A DNA stretch of 64,000 nt, taken from positions 773,213 to 837,212 of the forward strand of contig NZ_JANHAV010000001.1 in the NCBI RefSeq assembly GCF_024464655.1. Reading direction: 5' to 3'. Below the pieces are notes generated by a model. That model saw only the letters and a list, made by a program, of their open reading frames with translations, ran no database searches and was not told the DNA's origin. The translations under genes and the position numbers were made by a program. Positions 15,020 through 22,464 of the stretch are shown piece by piece; positions within the stretch are counted from its first letter, which is position 1, and each line of letters begins with the position of its first letter. Source of the DNA: Halobellus inordinatus. Its GTDB lineage: Archaea; Halobacteriota; Halobacteria; Halobacteriales; Haloferacaceae.

Positions 15020-17113
15020 ATGGGAGAGTTATCCGCGTTGTTCTCGCCCGAACGAATCGCCGTCGTGGGCGCGACAGAGCGTGCGGGCTCCGTCGGCCGG
15101 GCGATTATGGAGAACCTCCTCGATTCGTTCGCGGGCGAGGTCGTCCCCGTGAATCCGAGCCACGAGGAGGTCTTCGGCATCCCGACGCTAGACGACGTCG
15201 CCGCCGCCGACGCCGACCTCGCCGTCGTCGTCGTGCCACCGCAGATCGCCGTCGACGTCGTTCGCGAGGCCGGCGAGGCGGGCGTCCGAAACGTCGTGGT
15301 CATCACCGCCGGCTTCGGCGAGACCGGCAGTGAGGGCGCCGCCCGTGAGCAGGACCTGATCGAGGTCGCCGAAACGTACGACATCGACCTGGTCGGCCCC
15401 AACAGCCTCGGGATTATGTCGACGCCGGTTGGAATGAACGCGACGTTCGGCCCCGAGAACGCCACCGAGGGGCGGATGTCGTTTATGAGCCAGTCGGGGG
15501 CGTTCATCACGGCCGTCTTAGACTGGGCGAACGACCAGGGAATCGGCTTCAAAGACGTCGTCTCGCTCGGTAACAAGGCCGTCCTCGACGAATCCGACTT
15601 CGTCAGAGAGTGGGGCGACGACGACGACACCGACGTGATAATCGGCTATCTGGAGGGCATCGACGACGGCCAGGCGTTCATCGAGACGGCGCGCGAGGTG
15701 ACCGCAGAGACGCCGGTCGTCCTCGTGAAGTCCGGTCGCACCGACGCCGGCGCACAGGCCGCCTCCAGTCACACGGGGACGATCGCCGGCTCGGATCAGG
15801 CCTACGAGGCCGGCCTCGAACAGGCGGGCGTCATCCGCGCGGCGTCCGTCCAGGAACTGTTCGACGCCGCGCGCGTCCTGGAGAGTCAACCCCTTCCCGA
15901 AAGTGACGGCGTCGCTGTCATCACGAACGCCGGCGGGCCGGGCGTGATGAGCACCGACGCGATCGGCGACTCGCGGCTCTCGATGGCGTCGTTCACCGAC
16001 TCGACGCTCGATGCCTTCTCGGAGGCGTTGCCGGCGGAAGGTAACATCTACAACCCGGTCGACATCGTCGGCGACGCCGACAACGAGCGCTTCCGCGACG
16101 CGCTGGACGTCGCGCTCGGTGACGCAAACGTCGGTAGCGTCATCGTCCTCTCGTGTCCGACGGCTGTCCTCGACTACCAGCAATTGGCCACCGATACCGT
16201 CGAGCTACAGGCGAAACACGACAAGCCCGTCGCCGCCTGCTTTATGGGCGGCGAGCGGGTCGAACCCGCCGCAGAGACGCTCGCAGACGCCGGGATCCCG
16301 AACTACTTCGATCCGGCCCGGGCGGTGCAGGGCCTCGACGCGCTCTCGCGCTTCCGCGATATCACCGAACGGGAGTACCAGGCGCCGACGACGTTCGACG
16401 TCGACCGCGAGCGCGCCCGCGAGATCCTCACGTCGGTCGAGGGCCGCGCGGACACGCGGTTGGGCGTCGAAGCGATGGGCCTCTTAGACGCCTACGGGAT
16501 CGAGACGCCCGCCGGCGACATCGTCGACGCACCCGCGGACGCGCTCGAAGTCGCAGAGTCCATCGACGGCGACGTGGTGATGAAGATCGTCAGCCCGGAT
16601 ATCCTGCACAAATCTGACATCGGGGGCGTCAAGGTCGGCGTCCCGAACGAGGAGGTCTACGACGCCTACGAAGACCTGATCTCTCGCGCGCGAAACTACC
16701 AGCCCGATGCGACGATCATCGGCGTGCAGGTCCAAGAGATGGTCGACCTCGACGACGGTGTGGAGACGATCGTCGGGATGAACCGCGATCCGCAGTTCGG
16801 CCCGCTCTTGCTCTTCGGCCTCGGCGGAATCTTCGTCGAGACGCTCGAAGACACGACGTTCCGCGTCGCGCCGGTCTCTGAACCGGAGGCCGAGGCGATG
16901 ACCCGGGAGATCGACGCCGCGCCGTTGTTGCGCGGGGCGCGCGGACGCGAGCCCGCAGACGTCGCGGGCGTCGTCGAGACGATCCAGCGCCTCTCACAGC
17001 TCGTGACCGACTTCCCGGCGATTCTCGAATTGGACATCAACCCACTCGTCGCCACCCCCGATGGCGTCGAAGCCGTCGACGTGCGACTCACCGTCGACCC
17101 CGATCAACTCTGA
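15020..17113 (+). CDS. acd: Acetate--CoA ligase (ADP-forming), fused alpha-beta subunits
   Basis: The enzyme has 697 residues and interconverts acetyl-CoA, ADP and Pi with acetate, CoA and ATP, the archaeal route of acetate formation with ATP gain. Order: a CoA-binding Rossmann domain ('ERIAVVGATERAGSVGR', 'VNPSHEEVFG'), succinyl-CoA-ligase-like domains ('GPNSLGIMS', 'SQSGAFITAVLDW'), the phosphoacceptor His251 in 'SSHTGTIAGSDQAYEAG', a linker, and a C-terminal ATP-grasp domain ('MKIVSPDILHKSDIGGVKVG', 'LLFGLGGIFVE', 'LDINPLVATPDG'). Alpha and beta parts are fused, as known for Haloarcula Acd. The DRTGG gene follows 12 nt later, implying an operon. Acyl-CoA preference cannot be fixed from sequence. 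Confidence 0.95.
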   Translation: MGELSALFSPERIAVVGATERAGSVGRAIMENLLDSFAGEVVPVNPSHEEVFGIPTLDDVAAADADLAVVVVPPQIAVDVVREAGEAGVRNVVVITAGFGETGSEGAAREQDLIEVAETYDIDLVGPNSLGIMSTPVGMNATFGPENATEGRMSFMSQSGAFITAVLDWANDQGIGFKDVVSLGNKAVLDESDFVREWGDDDDTDVIIGYLEGIDDGQAFIETAREVTAETPVVLVKSGRTDAGAQAASSHTGTIAGSDQAYEAGLEQAGVIRAASVQELFDAARVLESQPLPESDGVAVITNAGGPGVMSTDAIGDSRLSMASFTDSTLDAFSEALPAEGNIYNPVDIVGDADNERFRDALDVALGDANVGSVIVLSCPTAVLDYQQLATDTVELQAKHDKPVAACFMGGERVEPAAETLADAGIPNYFDPARAVQGLDALSRFRDITEREYQAPTTFDVDRERAREILTSVEGRADTRLGVEAMGLLDAYGIETPAGDIVDAPADALEVAESIDGDVVMKIVSPDILHKSDIGGVKVGVPNEEVYDAYEDLISRARNYQPDATIIGVQVQEMVDLDDGVETIVGMNRDPQFGPLLLFGLGGIFVETLEDTTFRVAPVSEPEAEAMTREIDAAPLLRGARGREPADVAGVVETIQRLSQLVTDFPAILELDINPLVATPDGVEAVDVRLTVDPDQL

Positions 17114-17125
17114 GGAGCCCCACAG

Positions 17126-18286
17126 ATGCACACGAACACCCTACTCGTCGCTTCGATCCAGGAAAGCACCGGCAAGACGGCAGTCACCCTCGCGCTCGGC
17201 CGACTCGCACAGGAGCGCGGCCTCGACGTCGGCTATATGAAGCCCAAAGGCACGCGGCTCCAGTCGAACGTCGGCAAGACGCTCGATGAGGATCCGATGT
17301 TGGCGCGAGAACTCCTCGATTTGGACTGTGAGATGCACCAGATGGAGCCGATCGTCTACTCGCCGACGTTCGTCGACGGCGCGATCCGCGGGCAGGAGGA
17401 CCCCGAAGAACTCGGCGCCCTCATCGAGGAGTACTTCGAACAGCTCGCGGCCAACTGCGGGCTGATGCTCGTCGAGGGCGGCGGCTCGTGGACCACCGGT
17501 GGGATCGTCGATCTGACCGACGTGGACATCGCGTCGCGGCTCGACGCCGACGTGCTCCTCGTGGCGAACTACGAGAACCCGGGCGACCTCGACGACGTCG
17601 TCGCCGCTGCGGAGGCCTTCGGCGACCGCCTCGTGGGCGTGTTGTTCAACGGCGTGAGCGACGCCGCCTTCGACGACCTCGAACAGCAGGGCGTGCCGTT
17701 CCTCGAAGGACGCGGGATCCCCGTTCTCGGCGTCGTCCCGCGCGAGCGTGACCTCGCGGGCGTGACCGTCGAGGACCTCGCCGCCGAACTCGGCGCCGAC
17801 GTCGCCGTCGACGGCGACAGCGGGGCCTACGTGGAGCGCTTCCTCGTCGGCGCGATGGGCGGAGACGCCGCTCTCCGGTACTTCCGCCGCACCAAGAACG
17901 CCGCAGTCATCACCGGCGGCGACCGCGCGGAGATCATCACCGCAGCGTTGGAGGCCCCGGGCGTCAACGCCATCATCCTCACCGGCGGACACCGCCCGTC
18001 GCCGGCCGTGCTCGGCAAGGCCGAACAGAAGGGCGTGCCCGTCCTGCTCGTCACCGGAGACACCCTCTCAGTCGTCGACCGCGCGGAGGCGGTCGTCAAC
18101 ACCGGCCGCGCCCGCGACGAGGAGACGATCACCCGGATGAGCGAACTCCTCTACGATCACGCCGACGTGGACGCGCTGCTCGGTCCGGAGGACGACAGTG
18201 TGGACGCAGCGGACGCAGCGGAGGACTCGGCGGACCCGGAGGACGCTGGCAACTCCGACAACCCAACGGACGCTGACGAGGCGTAA
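17126..18286 (+). CDS. Phosphotransacetylase-family protein with BioD-like and DRTGG domains
   Basis: The protein has 386 residues. The N-terminal half is a BioD/CobQ-like P-loop domain (AAA_26: 'ASIQESTGKTAVTLALG', 'LMLVEGGGSWTTGG'). The C-terminal half is a DRTGG domain ('AVITGGDRAEIITAALE', 'AIILTGGHRPSPAV'), the pair found at the N-terminus of long bacterial Pta. The catalytic phosphotransacetylase domain is absent, so it is not expected to make acetyl-phosphate. The C-terminal ~40 residues are acidic and repetitive. It lies 12 nt after acd, and this neighbour pair recurs in haloarchaea as far as I recall. A regulatory nucleotide-sensing role for Acd is an inference. Confidence 0.88.
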   Translation: MHTNTLLVASIQESTGKTAVTLALGRLAQERGLDVGYMKPKGTRLQSNVGKTLDEDPMLARELLDLDCEMHQMEPIVYSPTFVDGAIRGQEDPEELGALIEEYFEQLAANCGLMLVEGGGSWTTGGIVDLTDVDIASRLDADVLLVANYENPGDLDDVVAAAEAFGDRLVGVLFNGVSDAAFDDLEQQGVPFLEGRGIPVLGVVPRERDLAGVTVEDLAAELGADVAVDGDSGAYVERFLVGAMGGDAALRYFRRTKNAAVITGGDRAEIITAALEAPGVNAIILTGGHRPSPAVLGKAEQKGVPVLLVTGDTLSVVDRAEAVVNTGRARDEETITRMSELLYDHADVDALLGPEDDSVDAADAAEDSADPEDAGNSDNPTDADEA

Positions 18287-18324
18287 TCCTCGTATCCGTC
18301 AGGTGCGACTACTGCTGGCGCTCC

Positions 18325-19434
18325 TCAGCACTTCCACCCGCGATCCGTCGTGTTCAAGCGTTCACAGCCGTCGTCGGTGACGACGACGAGGTCCTCGATG
18401 CGGACGCCGAACGCGCCGTCGAGGTAGACACCGGGCTCGACGCTGAAGACCATCCCCGGCTCCAGTTCTCGCGTACTGTCGGCGACGATGTATGGCTCTT
18501 CGTGGACGTCGAGGCCGACGCCGTGGCCCGTCCGGTGAATGAACCGCTCGCCGTAGCCCGCGTCCTCGATGACCGAGCGCGCGGTAGCGTCGACCGCGCC
18601 AGCAGCCACCCCTGGTTCGACTGCGTCGACGGCCGCCTCCTGCGCGCGTCTGACCACCTCGTGGACCTCGCGAAAGCGCTCGCCAGGGGTGCCGTCGAAG
18701 ACGACGGTTCGAGTCTGGTCGCTGGGGTAGCCGTCGACGCGCGTTCCGAAATCCACGACGACCGGGTCGCCGGCCCCGATCGTTCGCTCGCCGTGCGTGT
18801 GATGCGGCATCGCGCCGTTGGGTCCGGAGCCGACGATCGTCTCGAAGGAGACGCCGTCGCCGCCGGCGTCGGCGAGAAACGACTCGATCCGGGCTGCGAG
18901 TTCGGATTCTGTCAGCCCGACGGCGTCGCTGCCGAGGCCGCGAACGCGCTTCATCGCGTCGTCTGCGGCCCCTGCGGCCCGTCGAAGCGCATCGAGTTCG
19001 GTATCGTCCTTTCTGATTCGCAGGTCTGCGAGCACCTCGCTGGCGAGGCCGAGCGTGGCGTCCGGACGAATCTCGCGCACGTCTCGAGTGAACGTCGCCC
19101 ACATCGTGTCGTCGACGAGAAGGTGCGACGCCGCCGGGATCCCGAGATCGTCGAACAGCTCCGAGAGCGCCCTCACGGGATCCGTCTCGTCGTCCCACGC
19201 CCGCACGTCCGGCACCCACGACTCTGCTCGGACCTGCGAGGCCGCAAGCGCCGGGACGAAGAACGTCGGTTCGCCCTCGGCGGGCACGACGAAGAGGAAG
19301 TGTCTCTCGCGCTGGGATTCGACGAGGCCGGTGAGATACTGGAGGTTCCGTCCGGGGACACAGACGAGCGCGTCCGCGCCCACGTTGGCGAGCGTCGTCT
19401 GTGCCGCGTCGGTTCGTCGTTCGAGAGGCGTCAC
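18325..19434 (-). CDS. M24 family metallopeptidase (Xaa-Pro dipeptidase/aminopeptidase type)
   Basis: The protein is about 369 residues from the GTG at 19434; an in-frame ATG at 19530 would add 32. Order: a creatinase-like N-terminal domain ('GADALVCVPGRNLQYLTGL') and a pita-bread catalytic domain. Metal ligands are visible: two Asp in 'VVDFGTRVDGYPSDQTRT', His in 'HRTGHGVGLDVHEEP', and Glu in 'GMVFSVEPGVY' and 'FGVRIEDLVVV'. It removes or cleaves X-Pro bonds during peptide turnover. The shorter start fits the usual family N-terminus ('TPLERRTDAAQ') and avoids overlap with the AT-rich promoter near 19530-19545. Convergent with the DRTGG gene. Confidence 0.9.
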   Translation of the reverse strand: MTPLERRTDAAQTTLANVGADALVCVPGRNLQYLTGLVESQRERHFLFVVPAEGEPTFFVPALAASQVRAESWVPDVRAWDDETDPVRALSELFDDLGIPAASHLLVDDTMWATFTRDVREIRPDATLGLASEVLADLRIRKDDTELDALRRAAGAADDAMKRVRGLGSDAVGLTESELAARIESFLADAGGDGVSFETIVGSGPNGAMPHHTHGERTIGAGDPVVVDFGTRVDGYPSDQTRTVVFDGTPGERFREVHEVVRRAQEAAVDAVEPGVAAGAVDATARSVIEDAGYGERFIHRTGHGVGLDVHEEPYIVADSTRELEPGMVFSVEPGVYLDGAFGVRIEDLVVVTDDGCERLNTTDRGWKC

Positions 19435-19529
19435 ACCGGGGGCTTCCGCGCAAACGTACAAGAAGGTACGGTCGCGTTGTGGGGTCCCGGCGGGCGAAAA
19501 TCCGGCCAGATACCGGTCGTAACCACTCA

Positions 19530-19545
19530 TTAACTATTACATATC
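19530..19545 (+). promoter_or_regulatory. AT-rich promoter element before the zinc-ribbon protein gene
   Basis: TTAACTATTACATA lies 18-32 nt before the ATG at 19563 and is the only AT-rich stretch between the divergent genes. It may serve both directions. Confidence 0.45.
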
Positions 19546-19562
19546 CCCGTGACACTTGGAGT

Positions 19563-19739
19563 ATGGACTTCGACTGGCCCACGTACTTCGAGTGTGCCGC
19601 CTGCGGAGCCGAACTACCCGCGGATGCAGTCCGGTATGACGATCTGGGCTATCCCGAGTGCCCCGAATGCGGCGCGCGCACCGGACCGCTCGCCAGCCTC
19701 GAAGCCGTCGAGTCCGCGTCCAAAGGCCTCGCCGACTGA
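19563..19739 (+). CDS. Small zinc-ribbon-like protein (two CxxC)
   Basis: This 58-residue protein has two knuckles, 'YFECAACGAELP' and 'GYPECPECGARTG', spaced 20 residues apart: a typical single-zinc ribbon. It starts 'MDFDWPTYF' and ends in a short helix. Haloarchaea encode many such zinc microproteins, some affecting biofilm, motility or transcription; the role of this one is unknown. The ATG at 19563 follows an AT-rich promoter element. A second small gene follows 62 nt downstream. Confidence 0.8.
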   Translation: MDFDWPTYFECAACGAELPADAVRYDDLGYPECPECGARTGPLASLEAVESASKGLAD

Positions 19740-19776
19740 TCGCGACGCGGTCGTGCGACCCTATTCGGAAGATACA

Positions 19777-19795
19777 GGCTCGCGACGTGCGAGCC
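19777..19795 (+). promoter_or_regulatory. Perfect 7-bp hairpin just before the next start codon
   Basis: GGCTCGC-GACGT-GCGAGCC ends 6 nt before the ATG at 19802. It could be a leader hairpin hiding the start region, a processing site, or the terminator of the preceding gene, although no T-run follows. Confidence 0.4.
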
Positions 19796-19801
19796 ATCGG
19801 T

Positions 19802-20035
19802 ATGGAGTGGACACGGACTCGTGAGGAGGAACGGCTCGTCGAGTGGACGCGCCAGGACGGGTACGTCACGCTACGTCGTCGCCGCCGACCCGACGGCGAG
19901 TGGGTCGTCAGACTCGACCGCCTGCATCAAGCGCCCGGTGGCAGAGACTACCGTCGCGAGCGCGTGGCCGACGTCGAGGCAGCGAAGGCCTTGATCGAAG
20001 AGTGGAAAGCGGACGCGGCCTCCCGGGGAGAATAG
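19802..20035 (+). CDS. Small haloarchaeal protein, DUF7543-like
   Basis: This 77-residue, highly charged beta-rich protein begins 'MEWTRTREEERLVEWTRQDG', then 'YVTLRRRRRPDGEWVVRLDRL', then an alpha C-terminus ('AAKALIEEWKADAASRG'). That pattern fits a haloarchaeal family I recall as DUF7543, of unknown function. It is likely a compact beta-sheet plus helix fold, perhaps nucleic-acid-facing given the run of Arg residues. The ATG at 19802 is preceded by a perfect hairpin. It converges with the CBS-protein gene across a 24-nt gap. Confidence 0.75.
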   Translation: MEWTRTREEERLVEWTRQDGYVTLRRRRRPDGEWVVRLDRLHQAPGGRDYRRERVADVEAAKALIEEWKADAASRGE

Positions 20036-20059
20036 AGAGCGGCCGCAGCCGGGCGGGGA

Positions 20060-20845
20060 CTACTCCTGTAACCGCTGGGTCGCTTCGATCAGCGGGTGCC
20101 GGCCGTAGTCGGCGATTTCGATGTCTTCGATCGACGAGAGCCCCTCCTTTTCGGCCGTCCGTTGCATTCCCAGATCGACGCGTTCGTCTAAGACGATCAC
20201 CGTGGCGTCCATCTCCTCGATTCCGAGTTGGAACGCCGCCATCACGCGGTGGTGGCCGTCCGCCAGCAGGAATTCGCCGCTGTTATCGATGACCACGAGC
20301 GGTTCGGCGAGTCCGCGTTCGAGTTCGTACTGCCGCCCCTCGAGTTCGTCGGCGTAGACACGCGCCTGCGTCGGCGTGAGATTGTCCAACTCGACGACGC
20401 GAGATTCCTCGTGGAGACTGACGTCGTGGATCTGTTCGAGCGTGCGCATCAGTTTGCCCACCTTCTCCGGCGTCGCCCGCTCGATCTGTGAGCGGACGAC
20501 GTCCGTATTCGAGATGATGCCGACGAGGTTGTCGGCGTCGTCGACGACCGGGAGCTTTTGGATGCCTGACCGGAGGATCACGCGCGCGGCGTCGATCACG
20601 TCCATCTCGGGGTGGGCGACGATGATGTCCTCGGTCATCACGGTGAAGATCGGGTCCTCGTCGTCGACTAAGAGCAGATCGCTGGCCGTGACGAACCCCT
20701 CGACCTTTCGGCCGTCGGAGACGGGAAATCCGTTGTGTCCTTCGCTCTCTTTGATCCGGCGTGCGACGTCGGCGACGGTGTCGGTCGGCGAGACGGTCTG
20801 CACCTCACGCGTCATGTACTCTTTGACCTTCGGTCTCCCGCTCAT
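20060..20845 (-). CDS. CBS-pair protein with ParB-like C-terminal domain
   Basis: The protein has 261 residues. Residues 1-125 hold two CBS motifs ('VKEYMTREVQTVSPTDTV' and 'VMTEDIIVAHPEMDVIDAA', each ending in a GxVTxxD or GIISxxD strand), a typical adenosyl-nucleotide-sensing module. After a linker, residues ~165-245 form a ParB/Srx-like fold with 'FLLADGHHRVMAAFQLG', the G-H-x-R box that binds and hydrolyses CTP in ParB proteins. No helix-turn-helix is obvious, so this is probably not a chromosome-partition ParB but a nucleotide-regulated protein. The DHH phosphoesterase gene lies 41 nt upstream in the same direction. Function unproven. Confidence 0.85.
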   Translation of the reverse strand: MSGRPKVKEYMTREVQTVSPTDTVADVARRIKESEGHNGFPVSDGRKVEGFVTASDLLLVDDEDPIFTVMTEDIIVAHPEMDVIDAARVILRSGIQKLPVVDDADNLVGIISNTDVVRSQIERATPEKVGKLMRTLEQIHDVSLHEESRVVELDNLTPTQARVYADELEGRQYELERGLAEPLVVIDNSGEFLLADGHHRVMAAFQLGIEEMDATVIVLDERVDLGMQRTAEKEGLSSIEDIEIADYGRHPLIEATQRLQE

Positions 20846-20886
20846 TTTCGAGCCTACGCGGTCCCCGTGGAAAAGGGTGCCTCTCG

Positions 20887-22362
20887 TCACTCTTCGTCCA
20901 CCTCGAACGGGAACTCGAAGGCCCACTCGGTGTCGTCTGCGCCGACGTCGAGGAGCGTGGTCGCGTCTTCGAGCGTCTCGAAGACCCGACTGGCGATGAC
21001 TTCGGTGACGACCTCGGATAGTTCCTCGATCGATTCGTCGTCGGCGTCGGCGAGGATCCCGAGCGGCACCTGCGCGCCGGCCATATCCGCGTGTCCGCCG
21101 GCGCTTCCGATCGCGCCGAGCGCGTCGCGGAGTGTCTCCCCGAGATCTACGTCGGTACCGCGTGCGCGCCCGGAGACGTAGACGGTCCCGTCGCGGAACC
21201 CGTAGACGATCGCGATGCGGATCCCTTCCATATTCAGCAGCCGATCGGCTGCCTGCGCGAGGGCGTCGCGGTCGCTGATCGCCCCGACGTTCGAGGCCAA
21301 GGCGTCGCCGCGGACGTCGCGGTTGTGGATCGCTCGCCCCAGCGTTTCCAACACCGCCGACGTCATACTGGGCGATTCGACCCGATCGAGCATCGAGAGG
21401 TCCGCGTAGGTGAGCAGCCACGCCGCCGCCTCGAAGTCGGCGGGGGAGACTTCCCGAGCGAAGTCGTTCGTGTCGACGCGGATCCCGAAGAGCAGCGACG
21501 TCGCAAGCGACTCCTCGGGCTCGATGCCTGCCCGGCGAAGATACTCCGCCAAGAGCGTACTGGTGGCGCCGATGTCGCGCCGGAGATCGACGAAGTGCGC
21601 CTCGACCGGCGCGCGCGGCGGGTGGTGGTCGACGACGATGTCGATCTCGGTGTCGCCGGGCAACCCGTCGTTGACGCCCGGACGGGAGTGGTCGACGAGA
21701 GCGACGCCGTCGTACTCCGCGAGGTCTGTGCCGTCGTCGAGTTCGACGAGCGCCAGGTCGAGCAGGTTCACTAAGGCGCGGTTCTCCTGGTGAGAGATGT
21801 CGCCGAAGTAGCACGCGTCCGCGGGGACGTCGACGGACGCGGCGATTCGGGCGAGTGCGAGCGCGCTCGCGATCGCGTCCGGGTCGGGGTTGTCGTGCAT
21901 CACCACGGCCAGCCGCCCGTCGATGCGACGGAGCGTCGCGAAGAGTCGATGGATCCGTTCCGCGCCGGGAGCGGTCGTCAACTCTCGGACGCGGTCGAGG
22001 AGGATCTGCTCGGCATCGATAACGCGATCTGCGGTCTCTAGTATTCGTTCGCGTACCTGTGCGGTCGCTCCAGCACTCAGATACACCACGAGCTGTGCGT
22101 CCGGAAACTGCTCGCGGGCTTCAGCGGCCGCCTCGGCGTTCGCCGCGGCGTCGTCGCTCGCGACGAACACCAGTTCTGCCCGGTCCGGGAACGCTTCGGC
22201 GTCTGCCGGGGCGCGCCGCTTCGTCGTGACTCCGTCGGCGCCGATAGCGTCGACGACGTCGCCGCGCTGTGAGAGGATGACTAATTCGCCGGGCCACTCG
22301 GCGAGGCGCTCGATGGTTCCGCGCACGGCCGAACCGCACCCGAGAACCAACCGCCGTTGCAT
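20887..22362 (-). CDS. DHH family phosphoesterase with N-terminal Rossmann (TrkA-N-like) domain
   Basis: The protein has 491 residues. The N-terminal ~130 residues are a Rossmann domain ('RRLVLGCGSAVRGTIERL'), as in TrkA-N. Then the DHH catalytic domain: 'VVMHDNPDPDAIASALALAR', 'GVALVDHSRPG' and 'DIVVDHHPPRAPVEAHF', with the metal-binding Asp and His residues present. A DHHA1 substrate-binding tail includes 'GSAGGHADMAGAQVPLG'. DHH/DHHA1 enzymes cleave cyclic dinucleotides or nano-RNA. This resembles GdpP-like or archaeal DHH proteins, so c-di-AMP or pApA hydrolysis is a reasonable guess. The in-frame extension beyond 22362 is short and lacks the Rossmann start. Confidence 0.88.
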   Translation of the reverse strand: MQRRLVLGCGSAVRGTIERLAEWPGELVILSQRGDVVDAIGADGVTTKRRAPADAEAFPDRAELVFVASDDAAANAEAAAEAREQFPDAQLVVYLSAGATAQVRERILETADRVIDAEQILLDRVRELTTAPGAERIHRLFATLRRIDGRLAVVMHDNPDPDAIASALALARIAASVDVPADACYFGDISHQENRALVNLLDLALVELDDGTDLAEYDGVALVDHSRPGVNDGLPGDTEIDIVVDHHPPRAPVEAHFVDLRRDIGATSTLLAEYLRRAGIEPEESLATSLLFGIRVDTNDFAREVSPADFEAAAWLLTYADLSMLDRVESPSMTSAVLETLGRAIHNRDVRGDALASNVGAISDRDALAQAADRLLNMEGIRIAIVYGFRDGTVYVSGRARGTDVDLGETLRDALGAIGSAGGHADMAGAQVPLGILADADDESIEELSEVVTEVIASRVFETLEDATTLLDVGADDTEWAFEFPFEVDEE

Positions 22363-22432
22363 ACGCGGGCATCCGAACGCGCCGGCCAAAACCCTACCGT
22401 CATCTGGTCGGCCGAAGTTCGGTATACCAGTT

Positions 22433-22448
22433 AGAAAGAAAACAAGAA
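22433..22448 (-). terminator. T-rich terminator after nuoN
   Basis: On the minus strand TTCTTGTTTTCTTTCT follows the nuoN stop by about 17 nt. Pyrimidine/T-rich runs are the usual archaeal intrinsic terminators. It separates the nuo operon from the DHH gene. Confidence 0.5.
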
Positions 22449-22464
22449 CGCCCGGAGACGCCGA

